From Fibrobacter sp. UBA1313 (GTDB lineage Bacteria; Fibrobacterota; Fibrobacteria; Fibrobacterales; Fibrobacteraceae), in assembly GCA_002307115.1 (NCBI GenBank), contig DBTP01000157.1, forward strand, positions 1-35,286: a DNA stretch of 35,286 nucleotides. The letters are read 5' to 3'. Positions 15,735 through 24,323 of this stretch are shown here, piece by piece. A model generated the notes under the pieces. The model was given only the letters and a program-made list of their open reading frames with translations. It was not told the origin of the DNA and ran no database searches. The stretch's first letter is position 1. Every line of letters begins with the position of its first letter. A program made the position numbers and the translations under genes.

Positions 15735-17729
15735 ATGTTCTTATTTAATGAACGTTTGATGTTCCGTGCGCTTTTGTTAGTTGTTGCCGGTCTTCTTTTG
15801 ATCTTTATGCCAGAATTGGTACCTGATGACTACAGCATTCTTTCTATGACATCTTATTTCTTAGGTGTGGCTCTTTTGATTGGAATTTCATTTTTTGCCA
15901 AGTTTCCGCCAGTAAAGCGATCAAAAAAAATACGCAATGATATTGAAATTCCCCCTGCTGACGCAACGGTGGTTGTTTCTCGAGATTATCATAAAGATTT
16001 TTTGGAAAAAGAAGAATTATTGCAGTTCATGTTTGATGTGTCTACTGATGGATTGTGGCGTTTTGATCTTGCTTCTGGGAAAGTGCATTGGTCTGAGCAG
16101 TCTGCTACTATTTGTGGAATTGGTAAGGACTTGGGTGATTCTTTTGATGTGCTCAAGTCTAGTATGTTTGAGAGTGATCGCAAAGATTTCTTAAAATTGT
16201 TGTCCGAGTCTTTGGAAAAAAATCGGCAATTCTTTCAAGAAATTCGAATATATGATCGCGAAGGAAACACTCGCATCATATTGTTATGTGGAAAACCTCA
16301 GTATAACGAAGAGGGACGTGCCATTCGGATGGTGGGTACATTGGCTGATGTGACTGCGAAGAAACAAGTAGAACGCAATCTTTTTTATTCCTCTTTTCAT
16401 GATGCGTTAACGGGTGCTAAAAATCGGCAATTTTTCTTAGATAGAATTGATGAAGACTTGTTACGTACGGGATCTCGGCCTGATTATCTTTTTGGGGTTA
16501 TTCTCATTGATCTTGATCATTTTACAGCCATCAACGATTCATTCTCTCATTTAGTGGGCGATAAGTTGCTTCGTACGATTGCGGATCGAGTGCTGCAGAG
16601 CTGTCGTCAGAATGATATTGTGGCTCGTGTGGGTGGTGATGAGTTTGGTATTATTCTCCGTGATATTCAGGGACATGGTTCAGAGGGAGAAGTACAGGCG
16701 ATTGTGCGTCGTTTGCAAAGTGAAATTCGTCGCCCATTCTTGATTGATGACAATGAGATTTTAGTGACTGCCGCTATGGCGGTAATTTTTAACAAAGATT
16801 TTAAAGATGTGGAGAGTCTCCTCGCTAGTGCCGATGCGATGTTGAGACAAGCGAAACGTGTGGGTAATGGGGGCATTCAGTTCTTCGCAAGTGGCATGCG
16901 TGAAAAGGCGATGGAACTTTACAAGTTGGAAATGGAAATTCGGAAAGCCATTCAGAGTCAGGAATTTATGTTGGTGTACCAACCCATTACGGATATTAAC
17001 AAGAATAATGAAGTTCCTGGTTTTGAAGCCCTTGTTCGTTGGAACAATACGGAACGTGGTATTGTTGCCCCCGCTGATTTTATTCCTATGGCAGAAGAAA
17101 CAGGTTTGATTGTCCCTATGGGTGAACAAATATTGCGTATGGCTTGCTATCAAGTGAAAGAATGGGTGGATTTAGGGTATAAGAATGTGACGGTTGCTGT
17201 GAACTTTTCGGCACGGCAATTTTCTTTGGATAATATGGTCGGTGAGGTGCAAAAAATTCTTTTAGAGACTCATTTGCATCCAAGAAATCTGAAGCTGGAA
17301 ATCACTGAATATACGGCGATGGCTGAGGTGGAGAAAACGATTGATGTCATGAATGCTCTCGCCGATATGGGACTTCAAATTTCGATTGATGACTTTGGTA
17401 CTGGTTATAGTTCCTTGGTCTACCTCAAACGTTACCCCATTCATACGCTCAAAATAGATCGTTCGTTTATTAAAGATATTCCTGAAAATGCTGAAGATGT
17501 GGCTATCATCAAAATGGTGATAGCTATGGCAAAATCTTTAAATTTGGAATTAATTGCCGAGGGTGTAGAAACTCTAGATCAAGTCGAATTTTTGCGCAAA
17601 GAAGGATGTCATTTGATTCAGGGATACTATTTTAGTAAGCCACTGGCGGGTGATAAGGCTCTGGAATATTTGAAAAATCATACCAGTGTTGCTGTGCAGA
17701 ATATAAGCGTTTTAGATCCCGTAACATAA
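15735..17729 (+). CDS. Membrane PAS-GGDEF-EAL cyclic-di-GMP protein
   Basis: A 664-residue protein with two N-terminal membrane segments (about residues 8-25 and 38-56), a PAS-like sensor with PAC tail (about 92-212), a GGDEF domain (about 215-380) and an EAL domain (about 390-650). GGDEF at 300-304 is intact and preceded by the product-inhibition I-site RxxD (Arg291-Asp294) at the canonical 5-residue distance. The EAL motif at 431-433, DDFGTGYSS at 552-560, Lys573 and Glu609 are also kept. Both diguanylate cyclase and phosphodiesterase activities are therefore possible. The gene stands alone, downstream of the candidate structured RNA, and its last 18 bases overlap the converging tatD. Confidence 0.94.
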   Translation: MFLFNERLMFRALLLVVAGLLLIFMPELVPDDYSILSMTSYFLGVALLIGISFFAKFPPVKRSKKIRNDIEIPPADATVVVSRDYHKDFLEKEELLQFMFDVSTDGLWRFDLASGKVHWSEQSATICGIGKDLGDSFDVLKSSMFESDRKDFLKLLSESLEKNRQFFQEIRIYDREGNTRIILLCGKPQYNEEGRAIRMVGTLADVTAKKQVERNLFYSSFHDALTGAKNRQFFLDRIDEDLLRTGSRPDYLFGVILIDLDHFTAINDSFSHLVGDKLLRTIADRVLQSCRQNDIVARVGGDEFGIILRDIQGHGSEGEVQAIVRRLQSEIRRPFLIDDNEILVTAAMAVIFNKDFKDVESLLASADAMLRQAKRVGNGGIQFFASGMREKAMELYKLEMEIRKAIQSQEFMLVYQPITDINKNNEVPGFEALVRWNNTERGIVAPADFIPMAEETGLIVPMGEQILRMACYQVKEWVDLGYKNVTVAVNFSARQFSLDNMVGEVQKILLETHLHPRNLKLEITEYTAMAEVEKTIDVMNALADMGLQISIDDFGTGYSSLVYLKRYPIHTLKIDRSFIKDIPENAEDVAIIKMVIAMAKSLNLELIAEGVETLDQVEFLRKEGCHLIQGYYFSKPLAGDKALEYLKNHTSVAVQNISVLDPVT

Positions 17730-18491
17730 ACGGGTGTTTTCTCGGCAAGCGCTCATGAGACTTTCTAGAGAAATTTCTTTGATTGCGGCGAGGTGCTCGG
17801 CGATGATCGGGATCATGCCGCTGTGTGCGGGTTTCCCTCGGTAGGGGACTGGGGCGAGGTATGGCGCATCTGTTTCTAATAATAATCGATTGATTGGAAC
17901 TATTTTGGCTGCATCGCGGACGTTTTGTGCGTTTTTAAAAGTAATGATTCCCGTAAATCCGATGAATACTTCGGCGGGGAGTTGTAATAATTCCGTCGCA
18001 AATTCAGGGTTTCCGGTATAACAATGCACATGGAGTTTTGCTCCTGAAAGGGGGGCCTTGCGCAGAATGGAGAGACTATCTTCATCCGCTTCCCGCAAGT
18101 GCAACACGAGAGGTTTTCCCATCTCCAGTCCGAGGCGTAACTGACGGTCAAAAATACTTTTTTGCACCTCGCGGGAGGGGCCTTCGTAGTGGTAGTCCAG
18201 TCCAATTTCTCCACACGCAACGGTTTTAGGAAGGCTTAAATATTGACGCAATTTTGTTTCGATTTCGTCATTAAAAGTATCTGCGCAAGAGGGGTGCACC
18301 CCGTAAGCCGCGTAAAGAAAAGAATATTTTTCGCAGATATTTTTGGCGTATTCAAAGTCCTCAGGGTCGCAGGCGACATGAACCATCGCTTCTGGTTTTG
18401 TATCGAGTCGTTCCCAAAGGGATGCGAAAGATTCCTTGGCATGTTTTTCGTAAGTGTCTATATGGCAATGAGTGTCAACAAATGGGATCAT
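17712..18491 (-). CDS. TatD-family metal-dependent DNase
   Basis: A 259-residue TIM-barrel hydrolase. His8 and His10 (DTHCHID), the GEIGLDYH block, HLREA, HCYTG and TDAPYLAP are the metal and catalytic signatures of TatD/YcfH nucleases, which act in 3'-5' DNA trimming and repair. Its ATG overlaps the greB stop by four bases (ATGA), so the two are co-translated. Its 3' end overlaps the GGDEF-EAL gene by 18 bases in convergent orientation. Paralogues within the family cannot be told apart by eye, so no symbol is given. Confidence 0.93.
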   Translation of the reverse strand: MIPFVDTHCHIDTYEKHAKESFASLWERLDTKPEAMVHVACDPEDFEYAKNICEKYSFLYAAYGVHPSCADTFNDEIETKLRQYLSLPKTVACGEIGLDYHYEGPSREVQKSIFDRQLRLGLEMGKPLVLHLREADEDSLSILRKAPLSGAKLHVHCYTGNPEFATELLQLPAEVFIGFTGIITFKNAQNVRDAAKIVPINRLLLETDAPYLAPVPYRGKPAHSGMIPIIAEHLAAIKEISLESLMSACRENTRLCYGI

Positions 18492-18958
18492 TGGTATTTG
18501 ATTTCTAAAATGGTGTAACGAACGATTCCGCGGGGAACCTGGACTTGTATTTCATCGCTGATTTTTTTTCCTAAGAGAGCTTTTCCCATGGGAGAGTCCA
18601 TGCTTATTCTGCCTGCTAGGGGATCTATTTCCTCTGTTCCTACTAGGTGATAGGTTTTCTTTTTGTGAAAAACGATATCTTCAAGGGTGATGATGGCCCC
18701 AAAACGAATGGAACCATCGACGGGAGCCTTCATATCGACGACTTTGGCTCCATCTAGAAGTTTATCAAGAGCGCGCAGTCTCTGATCTATTTGTCGCAAA
18801 CGCATTTTACCATAAGTGTAGGCCGCATTTTCCGAACGGTCCCCTTCTGCGGCGGCATCGCCCACCTGTTTTTGCATGGCTGGACGTTCCACATACTTCA
18901 GTTGTTCCCACTCGTCCTTGAGTTTGAGAAATCCGTCTTTTGAAATTGCATGTTGCAT
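18488..18958 (-). CDS. greB: Transcription elongation factor GreB type
   Basis: A 156-residue Gre factor that enters the RNA polymerase secondary channel and stimulates cleavage of backtracked RNA. Residues 1-75 form the coiled coil with acidic tip residues Asp40 and Glu43 (GDRSENA), and the C-terminal globular domain holds ISMDSPMGKALLGKK. RSENAAYTYGKMRLRQIDQRLR resembles GreB more than GreA. I chose the ATG at 18958, where a TAnnTT box lies 7 nt upstream, over a TTG three codons earlier. tatD follows with a four-base overlap. Confidence 0.9.
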   Translation of the reverse strand: MQHAISKDGFLKLKDEWEQLKYVERPAMQKQVGDAAAEGDRSENAAYTYGKMRLRQIDQRLRALDKLLDGAKVVDMKAPVDGSIRFGAIITLEDIVFHKKKTYHLVGTEEIDPLAGRISMDSPMGKALLGKKISDEIQVQVPRGIVRYTILEIKYQ

Positions 18959-18965
18959 AGATTTC

Positions 18966-18971
18966 AATTTA
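18966..18971 (-). promoter_or_regulatory. TAnnTT box 7 nt before greB ATG
   Basis: Reading the - strand, TAAATT (octamer TAAATTGA) ends 7 nt before ATG 18958, without a Shine-Dalgarno site between. It lies in the 47-bp gap divergent from the gene at 19006. Confidence 0.5.
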
Positions 18972-19005
18972 GAAAGAATAAACTTTTCTAACTTTGAGAC
19001 GTATT

Positions 19006-20847
19006 ATGGAAAAGGAAAGCGGAAGTATGAAAACGAAGGAAAAACGGTCTGTCAGAATCAGTCGGGTCTATTTTAATCGAATGTTTCCAAAGCGTATGGA
19101 CGCATTTAAAGTGGCATGCTCCGTGGCAGCGGGAGTGTTTATTGGTATTTGGCCAACCTTGGGTGTGGCCATTATCCTAACGGTTGGATTCTGTGCTGCG
19201 TTTAAATTACCGAAAGTTCCTGGTGTTGTGGCTTCTTTTGTCGCTAATCCACTGACTCAGTTTGGATTCTTCTATCCTGCAGGCTATCTCATCGGTTCCT
19301 GGATTGTTAAACCGGCTCATATTTCCTTTGATTTTCTCCAGGAGCTTGAGGGGGTATCTTTTCGAAATTTTATGGTGGTTATTTCTAATTTGTGGACCAA
19401 CGCTGCGGATCATTTGTTGGCTTTTTTGCTCGGCATTACCATTGTCGCGGCTATTTTTGCGGCCATCTTTTTCTGGATTGCTTATGTGGTTGTCAGTTAC
19501 CGCAAGCGAAAACACATTGAATTGAAGAATGCTTATATTAAAAATCTAGTCAGTGAAGATGAAAAAATCATTCGTGAAGCTAAACAAAAGGAAAATCCTT
19601 CTATGATGCATATTTTTCCCTTTAAGGCGCTCCGCCCAGTCGACCCCAAAGAAGCGGAAACTATTTCTGCTTTGCCCTATGATGTGATGAATCGTGTAGA
19701 GGCCGCGGCGATGGCGAATGGCCTTCCTCATTCCTACTTGCGTGTGACTCGTGCAGAATTGGAACTGCCCGATTCTGTAGACCCTTATGACCCACAAGTC
19801 TATTCCCATGCCCGCAAAAACTTGGACAAGATGGTTGCCGAAGGGGTTATTGCACACGAGCAAAAGAGTTGTCTGTATGTTTATCGTCAGACGATGGACG
19901 GCCGCGAACAGTATGGGCTTGTCTGTTGTGTTCCTGCGAAGGATTATTTTCACAATATTATCAAAAAGCATGAGTTGACTCGTGCGGATAAGGAAGAAGA
20001 TCGTCTGCGCCATGTGCTTGCAACGAATGCGAATACAGGTCCTGTATTTTTAACCTATAGAGATCAAGGGCAGTTTGATCTGTTTGGGCGAGTCACCCAG
20101 CGTGCGCCTCTTTATGATTTTATTTCGAAGGCCGATGGGTTTGGTCACACAGTTTGGATTATCGAAGATGATGCAGAGATTGAGGCGATTCGCAAAGCGT
20201 TTGAAAAAGTTCCTTGTAGTTACATTGCCGATGGACATCATCGGAGTGCTGCTGGTGCTCGTGCGGCGGGGTATCGCGCCGATGAAAATCCTAATAACAA
20301 AGGCGATGAAGAGTATAATCGTTACCTCGCCATTCTTTTCCCGTCCACACAGTTGAAAATTTTGGATTACAATAGGCTTTTGAAAAACTTGAATGGACAT
20401 GCTCCCGCTGAATTGCTGACCGCGTTGGAAAAGGTATTTTCTATTACTCCTCTCCCCACGATGCAACATCCGGAAAAACAGAATCAGGTGAATTTGTACT
20501 TAAATCATCAATGGTATGCTTGTCGTTTTCTTCCTAAGTTATTGAATAATTTAGGCCCTGTGGATGGTTTGGATGTGGCCTTGTTGCAGAAAAATGTTCT
20601 TCATCCGCTGTTTGGTATTGATGACCCTCGTACGTCTAAGGACATTGACTTTGTGGGTGGTATCCGAGGGCTTGGTGAGTTGGTCAAACGGGTAGATTCG
20701 GGCGAATGCGCTTGCGCCTTTGCAATGTGTCCCACGACGTTGGATCAGTTGATGGACATTGCGGATGCGGATGAAATCATGCCTCCGAAGAGTACTTGGT
20801 TTGAACCCAAACTCCGCGATGGACTTTTGGTTCACACGTTGGATTAA
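19006..20847 (+). CDS. DUF2062-DUF1015 fusion protein
   Basis: A 613-residue protein made of two families that usually stand alone. Residues about 20-165 form a DUF2062 membrane domain with three or four hydrophobic segments (GVFIGIWPTLG, FVANPLTQFGFFYPAGY). After a charged linker, residues about 200-613 are a complete DUF1015 domain starting at MMHIFPFKALRP, with IADGHHRSAA in the middle and MPPKSTWFEPKLRDGLLVHTLD-like end. DUF1015 has no settled function to my knowledge; it often lies near serA in anaerobes, but not here. The frame is continuous, so this is not a frameshift artefact. An internal ATG at 19603 with AAAAGGA 10 nt upstream could yield free DUF1015. The precise first start (19006) is uncertain. 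Confidence 0.87.
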   Translation: MEKESGSMKTKEKRSVRISRVYFNRMFPKRMDAFKVACSVAAGVFIGIWPTLGVAIILTVGFCAAFKLPKVPGVVASFVANPLTQFGFFYPAGYLIGSWIVKPAHISFDFLQELEGVSFRNFMVVISNLWTNAADHLLAFLLGITIVAAIFAAIFFWIAYVVVSYRKRKHIELKNAYIKNLVSEDEKIIREAKQKENPSMMHIFPFKALRPVDPKEAETISALPYDVMNRVEAAAMANGLPHSYLRVTRAELELPDSVDPYDPQVYSHARKNLDKMVAEGVIAHEQKSCLYVYRQTMDGREQYGLVCCVPAKDYFHNIIKKHELTRADKEEDRLRHVLATNANTGPVFLTYRDQGQFDLFGRVTQRAPLYDFISKADGFGHTVWIIEDDAEIEAIRKAFEKVPCSYIADGHHRSAAGARAAGYRADENPNNKGDEEYNRYLAILFPSTQLKILDYNRLLKNLNGHAPAELLTALEKVFSITPLPTMQHPEKQNQVNLYLNHQWYACRFLPKLLNNLGPVDGLDVALLQKNVLHPLFGIDDPRTSKDIDFVGGIRGLGELVKRVDSGECACAFAMCPTTLDQLMDIADADEIMPPKSTWFEPKLRDGLLVHTLD

Positions 20848-20856
20848 TTCAGGAAT

Positions 20857-20890
20857 AAAAAAACGTACTCGAAATGAGTACGTTTTTTTT
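20857..20890. terminator. Strong bidirectional terminator between the fusion gene and purF
   Basis: Perfect arms AAAAAAACGTACTC / GAGTACGTTTTTTT with a GAAAT loop, flanked by A- and T-runs; it can end both converging transcripts. Confidence 0.93.
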
Positions 20891-20914
20891 GTATCCAATA
20901 ATCAGATTGCAAAA

Positions 20915-22300
20915 TTAACCGCAGCGGGTCTTTTCCATATTCGTTCCCGTGTAATCTGGGTACTCTCCGTCAAAGCACGCCGCACAATAGGCTTCTGGTT
21001 CGCCAGTGCAAGCGCGCATCCCGTCCACGCTCAAATATCCGAGACTTTCAACGCCGAGCATTTTTGCGATTTCATCAGGAGTCATGGAACTCGCGGCAAG
21101 TTCACCAGGGTTCGGGAAGTCCATGCCAAAGAAGCAAGGGTGCGCCACAGGGGGCGATGCAATGCGAATATGAACTTCTAGAGCCCCCGCATCGCGGAGC
21201 ATTTTGCTCAAAATTTTAAGAGTGGTGCCGCGGACGATAGAATCTTCAACGACGCACACTTTCTTGTTTTTGAGTACCCCTTCAATGGGGTTGAATTTTA
21301 AGCGAACTTTTTGTTCACGCACGTTTTGAGTGGGGTCAATAAAGGTTCGGCCCACATAATGATTGCGGAGCAAACCGATTTCAAAACGAATTCCGGAAGC
21401 TTGTGCGTAACCCAAAGCTGCAGTGGTAGAACTATCGGGAACGGGGATGACGATGTCGGCGGCAACCGGGCACTCGTGGGCGAGTTGTTTACCCATTTTG
21501 CGACGAACCTTATCGCAACTTTGTTCGAAAATCTTGGAATCCGGACGGGCAAAATAGATGTATTCGAAAATGCAGTGGGCTTTGCGTTTCTTTTCAATGA
21601 ATTGTTCAGAGTGAAGCCCATCTTTGTAGATGGTGAGAAATTCACCCGGCTGAATATCACGCACATAGTTCGCGTTCAAAAGATCAAAGGCGCACGTTTC
21701 GCTCGCAACACACCAGCTCTTTCCCATGCGGGCGAGAGCGAGAGGGCGGAAACCAAAACCATCGCGGGCGATATACATGGAGTCTTTCGTGAGAAACACG
21801 AGACAAAAACTACCGGTCAGTTTAGCGACGGCCTTTTTTACTGCTTCCGCAAGTGAACCTGCATGAGTGCGAGCGATTTCGTGAAGCAAAATTTCAGTAT
21901 CAGAAGTGGTTTGGAAAATGTGCCCCGCTTCTTCCATTTCAGCACGGAGTTCTGGAGCGTTGGTGATATTCCCGTTGTGCACAAGGGCCAAACTGCCCCA
22001 TTTGCAACTCACGAGAATGGGCTGTGCATTCGCGAGGGTGCTTGATCCTGTGGTGCTATAGCGAACGTGGCCAATCCCTGCGAAACCTTCTAGCTCATCC
22101 ACATTATTCTCACGCAAGAGTGCTGAAACCAGCCCCATAGACTTGCGAATCCGAACCTTTTCTCCATTGGTGATTGCAATACCTGCACTCTCTTGCCCGC
22201 GGTGTTGTAGGGCGTAGAGCCCCATTGCGACGTTTCTGCCTACGTTTTCGCCATTGTAAATTCCAATGACTCCACATTCTTCATGCAACTCTTCTAGCAT
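20915..22300 (-). CDS. purF: Amidophosphoribosyltransferase
   Basis: A 461-residue enzyme of the first step of purine synthesis, making phosphoribosylamine from PRPP and glutamine. Cys9, after the propeptide MLEELHEE, becomes the N-terminal nucleophile of the glutaminase domain. VVEDSIVRGTT is the PRPP-binding loop. Cysteines in HCIFEYIYFARPDS and AYCAACFDGEYP match the Fe-S ligands of the Bacillus-type enzyme, which is oxygen-sensitive. The ATG at 22300 has GAGGTAAC just upstream and puts the propeptide at a usual length; a TTG at 22345 overlapping the ubiA stop is rejected. The gene is downstream of ubiA with a 41-nt gap. Confidence 0.96.
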   Translation of the reverse strand: MLEELHEECGVIGIYNGENVGRNVAMGLYALQHRGQESAGIAITNGEKVRIRKSMGLVSALLRENNVDELEGFAGIGHVRYSTTGSSTLANAQPILVSCKWGSLALVHNGNITNAPELRAEMEEAGHIFQTTSDTEILLHEIARTHAGSLAEAVKKAVAKLTGSFCLVFLTKDSMYIARDGFGFRPLALARMGKSWCVASETCAFDLLNANYVRDIQPGEFLTIYKDGLHSEQFIEKKRKAHCIFEYIYFARPDSKIFEQSCDKVRRKMGKQLAHECPVAADIVIPVPDSSTTAALGYAQASGIRFEIGLLRNHYVGRTFIDPTQNVREQKVRLKFNPIEGVLKNKKVCVVEDSIVRGTTLKILSKMLRDAGALEVHIRIASPPVAHPCFFGMDFPNPGELAASSMTPDEIAKMLGVESLGYLSVDGMRACTGEPEAYCAACFDGEYPDYTGTNMEKTRCG

Positions 22301-22341
22301 GTTACCTCGCGTTTCGCGTTGTTGGCCCAAAATTAGCAAAA

Positions 22342-23181
22342 TCAAAGGTCAATTACTATAGAAGCGACAGTAGAAATTATTCCTGTGAGCATTGCTACTT
22401 TCAAAAGAGCTTGCGCTTTGTCAAATTGGTGCTTTTGAGATCTAATAATGACAAAAATGAGTACCGGAGCGACCGAAATCCCCGTAAAAAGGAGAAAGGA
22501 AATGGGGTAAGTAAGTGTCAAGACAGGGAGGGGCAAAAATAGTAGGGTGAATCCGGTAATAAAAATGGCGAGGTGAAGGGCTTTTTTGACCCCTGCGGCC
22601 ACTGGAAACGTAATAATACCTCCCAACGTATCTCCTGGAACATCCTCAAGGTCCTTAAAAATTTCTCGGGCGAGGGTGAGTAAAAAAGCAAAAACGGCAG
22701 GGGGGTACAATTTGGGATTCCAAGAGTGTCCGTCAATAACCGATATCAGCAAAGGAGAGGCACAAAGTAGGGCCACCATGATATTTTTTACGAGGGGAAG
22801 TCGTTTCAAAATTTTGTTGTAAGCAAATAGGAAGGCGATAAGCGCTAGGTAAAATAACCCATGGCTGATACTTAGGGTGAAACCTAAGGCTACAGGGGCA
22901 ATTGTCGTGACTAAACAGGCTATTTTCGCCTTTTTAAGGGTAATCGCTCCTGACGGCAGGGGACGGTCAGGGCGGTTGATCCGGTCGGTCTCAATATCCA
23001 AGAGGTCATTATGAATATTGGCAAAGCCCACGGCGATCATCATGGACACACAATCCAAAAAGAGATGTAAGAATGAAATATTCACTCCGGCAATAAAGTT
23101 GCCAGCGATAATCGTAACGGCCGCCAAAAGAGAATTCTTAAGCCTACACATTTTCAACAAAGAGTTTATCCCTGAAAGCAT
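22342..23181 (-). CDS. UbiA-family prenyltransferase, DGGGP-synthase-like
   Basis: A 279-residue integral membrane protein with about eight hydrophobic helices. The first Asp-rich motif is at 58-66 (Asn58, Asp59, Asp62, Asp66), directly followed by RINRPDRPLPSG. The second is at 177-184 (Asp177, Asp180, Asp184). UbiA enzymes join an isoprenoid diphosphate to an acceptor. The RINRPDRPLPSG form resembles archaeal digeranylgeranylglyceryl phosphate synthase more than UbiA or MenA, which suggests a glycerol-phosphate ether-lipid acceptor; a menaquinone role (MqnP) is the alternative. A TAnnTT box lies 7 nt before the ATG, within a 25-bp gap to rsgA. Confidence 0.85.
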   Translation of the reverse strand: MLSGINSLLKMCRLKNSLLAAVTIIAGNFIAGVNISFLHLFLDCVSMMIAVGFANIHNDLLDIETDRINRPDRPLPSGAITLKKAKIACLVTTIAPVALGFTLSISHGLFYLALIAFLFAYNKILKRLPLVKNIMVALLCASPLLISVIDGHSWNPKLYPPAVFAFLLTLAREIFKDLEDVPGDTLGGIITFPVAAGVKKALHLAIFITGFTLLFLPLPVLTLTYPISFLLFTGISVAPVLIFVIIRSQKHQFDKAQALLKVAMLTGIISTVASIVIDL

Positions 23182-23206
23182 GCGCGTAAAACTACATTTG
23201 TAGTTG
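23182..23206. promoter_or_regulatory. 25-bp divergent promoter region with palindrome, ubiA/rsgA
   Basis: Only 25 bp separate the two ATGs. Reading -, TAGTTT (23189-23194) lies 7 nt before ubiA. Reading +, TACATT within a full TAnnTTTG octamer (23193-23200) lies 8 nt before rsgA. The boxes overlap by two bases and are embedded in the inverted repeat AACTACA-TT-TGTAGTT (23190-23205). Upstream promoter elements must lie inside the opposite coding region. Confidence 0.55.
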
Positions 23207-24322
23207 ATGGCAGAAGATGAAATAAATGAAAACGAGACCCCTTCGGGGACTCAATCCTCTCGTAGGGCTCACCGTGCAAAACGGGTCAATGCCATGCAAA
23301 TGTGGGAGCAAGGGATTATTGACGACCGTCCTATCAAAGAACGTTGGAGTCGAGAATTCAAAAATCCACGTGTAAAAAGGCTCAAAAATCCGGGGGAGAA
23401 TTTTAATGAGGCGAACACAAAAAAGGGTCTAGTGCTCGAAGTGCATCGCCGTACCTGTGGCATTCGTTTGGATGATGGTGAAATTATTAGCGCGACCTAC
23501 CGAACCGCGGTGGTTCATGAACTGGGGGAGTTCCCCGCAGTAGGGGACCAAGTGGTGGTCGGTTATACAGAAGAAACGGAGGACGGCGGAGCCTACTCTC
23601 TCCTTCGCGTCTTGCCTCGGAAAAGTGCTTTAAAAAGGCCAGGACCACGGGATCGGTTTCGTCGCGAACTGACGCTTGCCGCTAATGTGGATCAGGTCGT
23701 TATCGTTGCCTCTGTTGCGCAACCCCCTTTTAATTATGGTTTTGCCGATCGCTTTTTGTTGGCGGCGAACCTTTGCGATTTACCTCTGGTGATGGTTCTT
23801 AACAAGATGGATCTGGTGGAGACTATTCCTCCAGCGATAGAAGATTTTATTTCCCTTGTCGATGATTTTATTCCCATTAGTTGTACTTCGGGTGAGGGTA
23901 TTGATCGGCTACGAGCGCAATTACAAAATAAAAGTTCCGTTTTTAGTGGACTTAGCGGTGTGGGTAAATCCACTCTCATCAACCGTCTAGTCCCAGAGGC
24001 TCAGTTGCGCACGGGAGATGTTCGTGATAAAGATGGCAAAGGGCGTCACACGACGACTTCTTCAAATCTTTTTGATTTGCCCGGTGGCGGTTGGGTGATT
24101 GATACGCCGGGGATTCGTGCCCTGGGACTCCTAGATATGAATCCCCAAGACCTAGCTCGCATTTTCCCTGGATTTTTCCCGGATGACCGTTTTACCTGTA
24201 AATACAATAACTGTTTGCATTTATCGGAGCCAGGTTGTACCGTACATGAAGGGATTAAAGAAAATCGAATTTGTCAGGCGCGTTTCGATAGTTATTTAAG
24301 AATTCTTCAAGCAAAAGATTGA
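23207..24322 (+). CDS. rsgA: Ribosome small-subunit GTPase A
   Basis: A 371-residue circularly permuted GTPase that helps mature the 30S subunit. A long basic N-terminal extension (about 70 residues) precedes an OB-fold. The GTPase motifs follow in permuted order: NKMD (G4) at 199-202, GLSGVGKST (G1) at 248-256, the T-rich switch RHTTTSS, and DTPG (G3) at 299-302. The C-terminal zinc site is Cys331, Cys336, His338 and Cys344 (C-x4-C-x-H-x5-C). The start is the ATG at 23207; a TAnnTTTG box stands 8 nt upstream and no Shine-Dalgarno is seen. It is divergent from ubiA. Confidence 0.95.
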   Translation: MAEDEINENETPSGTQSSRRAHRAKRVNAMQMWEQGIIDDRPIKERWSREFKNPRVKRLKNPGENFNEANTKKGLVLEVHRRTCGIRLDDGEIISATYRTAVVHELGEFPAVGDQVVVGYTEETEDGGAYSLLRVLPRKSALKRPGPRDRFRRELTLAANVDQVVIVASVAQPPFNYGFADRFLLAANLCDLPLVMVLNKMDLVETIPPAIEDFISLVDDFIPISCTSGEGIDRLRAQLQNKSSVFSGLSGVGKSTLINRLVPEAQLRTGDVRDKDGKGRHTTTSSNLFDLPGGGWVIDTPGIRALGLLDMNPQDLARIFPGFFPDDRFTCKYNNCLHLSEPGCTVHEGIKENRICQARFDSYLRILQAKD

Positions 24323-24323
24323 T

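Noticed and set aside
19006..20847. DUF2062-DUF1015 fusion as a frameshift or assembly artefact
   Set aside because: The frame is continuous over more than 1.8 kb with a sensible charged linker, so no error is needed to explain it.
22301..22345. Upstream TTG start for purF overlapping the ubiA stop
   Set aside because: It would place Cys at residue 24. The ATG at 22300 has GAGGTAAC upstream and gives the usual short propeptide before the catalytic Cys.
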